From NCBI GenBank assembly GCA_026627065.1, contig JAPNUO010000004.1, positions 1 to 64,000 on the forward strand: a stretch of 64,000 bases of DNA, read 5' to 3'. The position numbers were made by a program, and so were the translations under genes. A model generated the notes under the pieces. The model saw only the letters and a list, made by a program, of their open reading frames with translations. It made no database searches and was not told the DNA's origin. This stretch comes from Bacillota bacterium. GTDB lineage: Bacteria; Bacillota; Sulfobacillia; Sulfobacillales; Sulfobacillaceae. This document shows positions 63,307-64,000 of this stretch, one piece after another (the stretch's first letter is position 1; each line of letters begins with the position of its first letter).

Positions 63307-64000
63307 GACTCATCACCTCTTCTGCGCGATGGCACGCAATCCAGTGCTCGTTTTCAAAAAGGCGGAGCTGGGGCATTTCTGTTTGGCAGCGCGGCTGCGC
63401 CATGCTGCACCGAGGGGCAAACGGGCAGGCCTGAGGAAATTCCAATAACGGTTCTGCCGTGCCGGGGATGGGATGAAGCTCCCAGTCTTCGCTGTCGTCA
63501 GGCTCCAGCATCGAACCAAATAGCGCAATCGTGTACGGATGCGCGGGGTTGTGGAGAAACTCATCCAAGGGGGCGGTTTCCATAATTTTTCCGCCGTACA
63601 TGACGATGATGCGATCGCAGAAGTTGGTGGCCACGCCCAAGTCGTGCGTAATCATGATGATGCTCATCCTGCGCTCACGGCGCAATTTGTCCAGCAAGGC
63701 CAGAATCTGCATTTGCACGGTGACATCGAGCGCCGTGGTGGGCTCGTCGGCGATGAGCAGTTGTGGCTCGCAGGCGATGGCCATGGCGATCATGACGCGT
63801 TGGCGCATGCCGCCGGAAAACTCAAAGGGATAATTGCGAAAGCGCGCGGGAGGATCGGGGATGCCCACCTCGGCCAGAAGGTCGAGGGTGCGCTGGAATG
63901 CTTGTTTCATGGAGGCGTAATGATGCTCCAGCATGCCTTCCATGATTTGGTCGCCAATGCGCATGGTGGGATTGAGCCCCAGCATGGGATCTTGAAAAAC
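63296..64000 (-). CDS. ABC transporter ATP-binding protein, OppD/DppD type (partial)
   Basis: The frame is open to the window edge, where it begins with VFQDPMLGLNP (Q-loop), so the Walker A part lies beyond. Visible are the signature FSGGMRQRVMIAMAI, Walker B LLIADEPTTALDV, switch ITHDLG and the C-terminal CPFAPRCSMAQPRC extension. It pairs with the OppF-type ATPase that follows. Confidence 0.93.
   Translation of the reverse strand, partial: VFQDPMLGLNPTMRIGDQIMEGMLEHHYASMKQAFQRTLDLLAEVGIPDPPARFRNYPFEFSGGMRQRVMIAMAIACEPQLLIADEPTTALDVTVQMQILALLDKLRRERRMSIIMITHDLGVATNFCDRIIVMYGGKIMETAPLDEFLHNPAHPYTIALFGSMLEPDDSEDWELHPIPGTAEPLLEFPQACPFAPRCSMAQPRCQTEMPQLRLFENEHWIACHRAEEVMSRAG

Noticed and set aside
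1..64000. tRNA, rRNA or CRISPR arrays
   Set aside because: I looked for cloverleaf-like clusters, rRNA core sequences and regularly spaced repeats and saw none; a tRNA could be missed by eye.

Overview
The window is high-GC bacterial DNA. Gene content suggests a sulfur-metabolising, motile, probably thermo-acidophilic Firmicute of the Sulfobacillus/Thermaerobacter type. Grounds are the AGGAGG-type ribosome sites, frequent GTG/TTG starts, a CheC/CheV/FliN-style chemotaxis set and a sulfur/persulfide gene set. The genus is an inference.

Layout. 1-615: end of a transposase gene. 895-4950: a metallo-beta-lactamase-fold hydrolase, a CheC-like/GGDEF protein and a LigB-type dioxygenase behind a YodB/CatR-like operator. 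5018-8237 (minus): a lipoprotein solute-binding protein and a GH1 protein that lacks both catalytic glutamates. 8390-9833: a PadR regulator and a minus-strand pair, HPP membrane protein plus a protein disulfide oxidoreductase-like protein. 9895-14165: a sulfur-handling block (rhodanese, persulfide dioxygenase, double rhodanese, glutaredoxin, DUF302, DsrE-like). 14241-16238: a TPP riboswitch driving an AIR-synthase-like gene and thiD.

The most striking observation is two thioredoxin-fold genes, about 4 kb apart, each with an in-frame UGA exactly where the first cysteine of the CxxC redox motif belongs (codon 116 of 8770-9333 minus, and codon 10 of 13101-13340 plus). In both, homology continues in frame after the UGA, and a stem-loop starts 10-11 nt downstream, as in bacterial SECIS elements. 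Ordinary ORF calling truncates the first and misses the second. Both are best read as UxxC selenoproteins, unless the genome lacks selABC.

16980-36176 is a large chemotaxis island with two partly redundant sets: a tandem double-tip soluble receptor, triple-CheW, CheB, CheR, CheA, STAS-like, CheY, a receptor/CheZ-like protein and a membrane receptor; then CheW, a CheA-CheV hybrid, CheY, a degenerate HD-GYP protein, CheC, CheB, CheR and a FliN carrying a FliM-type CheY-binding peptide. 36177-41083 is a decayed region: two near-identical copies of a broken membrane-protein gene flank a VapBC-type toxin-antitoxin pair, with a cytochrome c-like remnant.

41084-52574: gamma-glutamyltransferase, a CAP-domain protein, a LysR regulator, a three-subunit molybdoenzyme resembling SoeABC sulfite dehydrogenase, a glycosyltransferase-like gene, a PfkB kinase, YjbQ and an EamA transporter. 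52657-64000 (minus) is a pectin utilisation locus: dipeptide/oligosaccharide-type ABC ATPases, an enolase-superfamily enzyme, GH28, GH105, PL2-like lyase, CE8 esterase, a secreted GH28 and GH43, with two palindromic operators before the secreted GH28.
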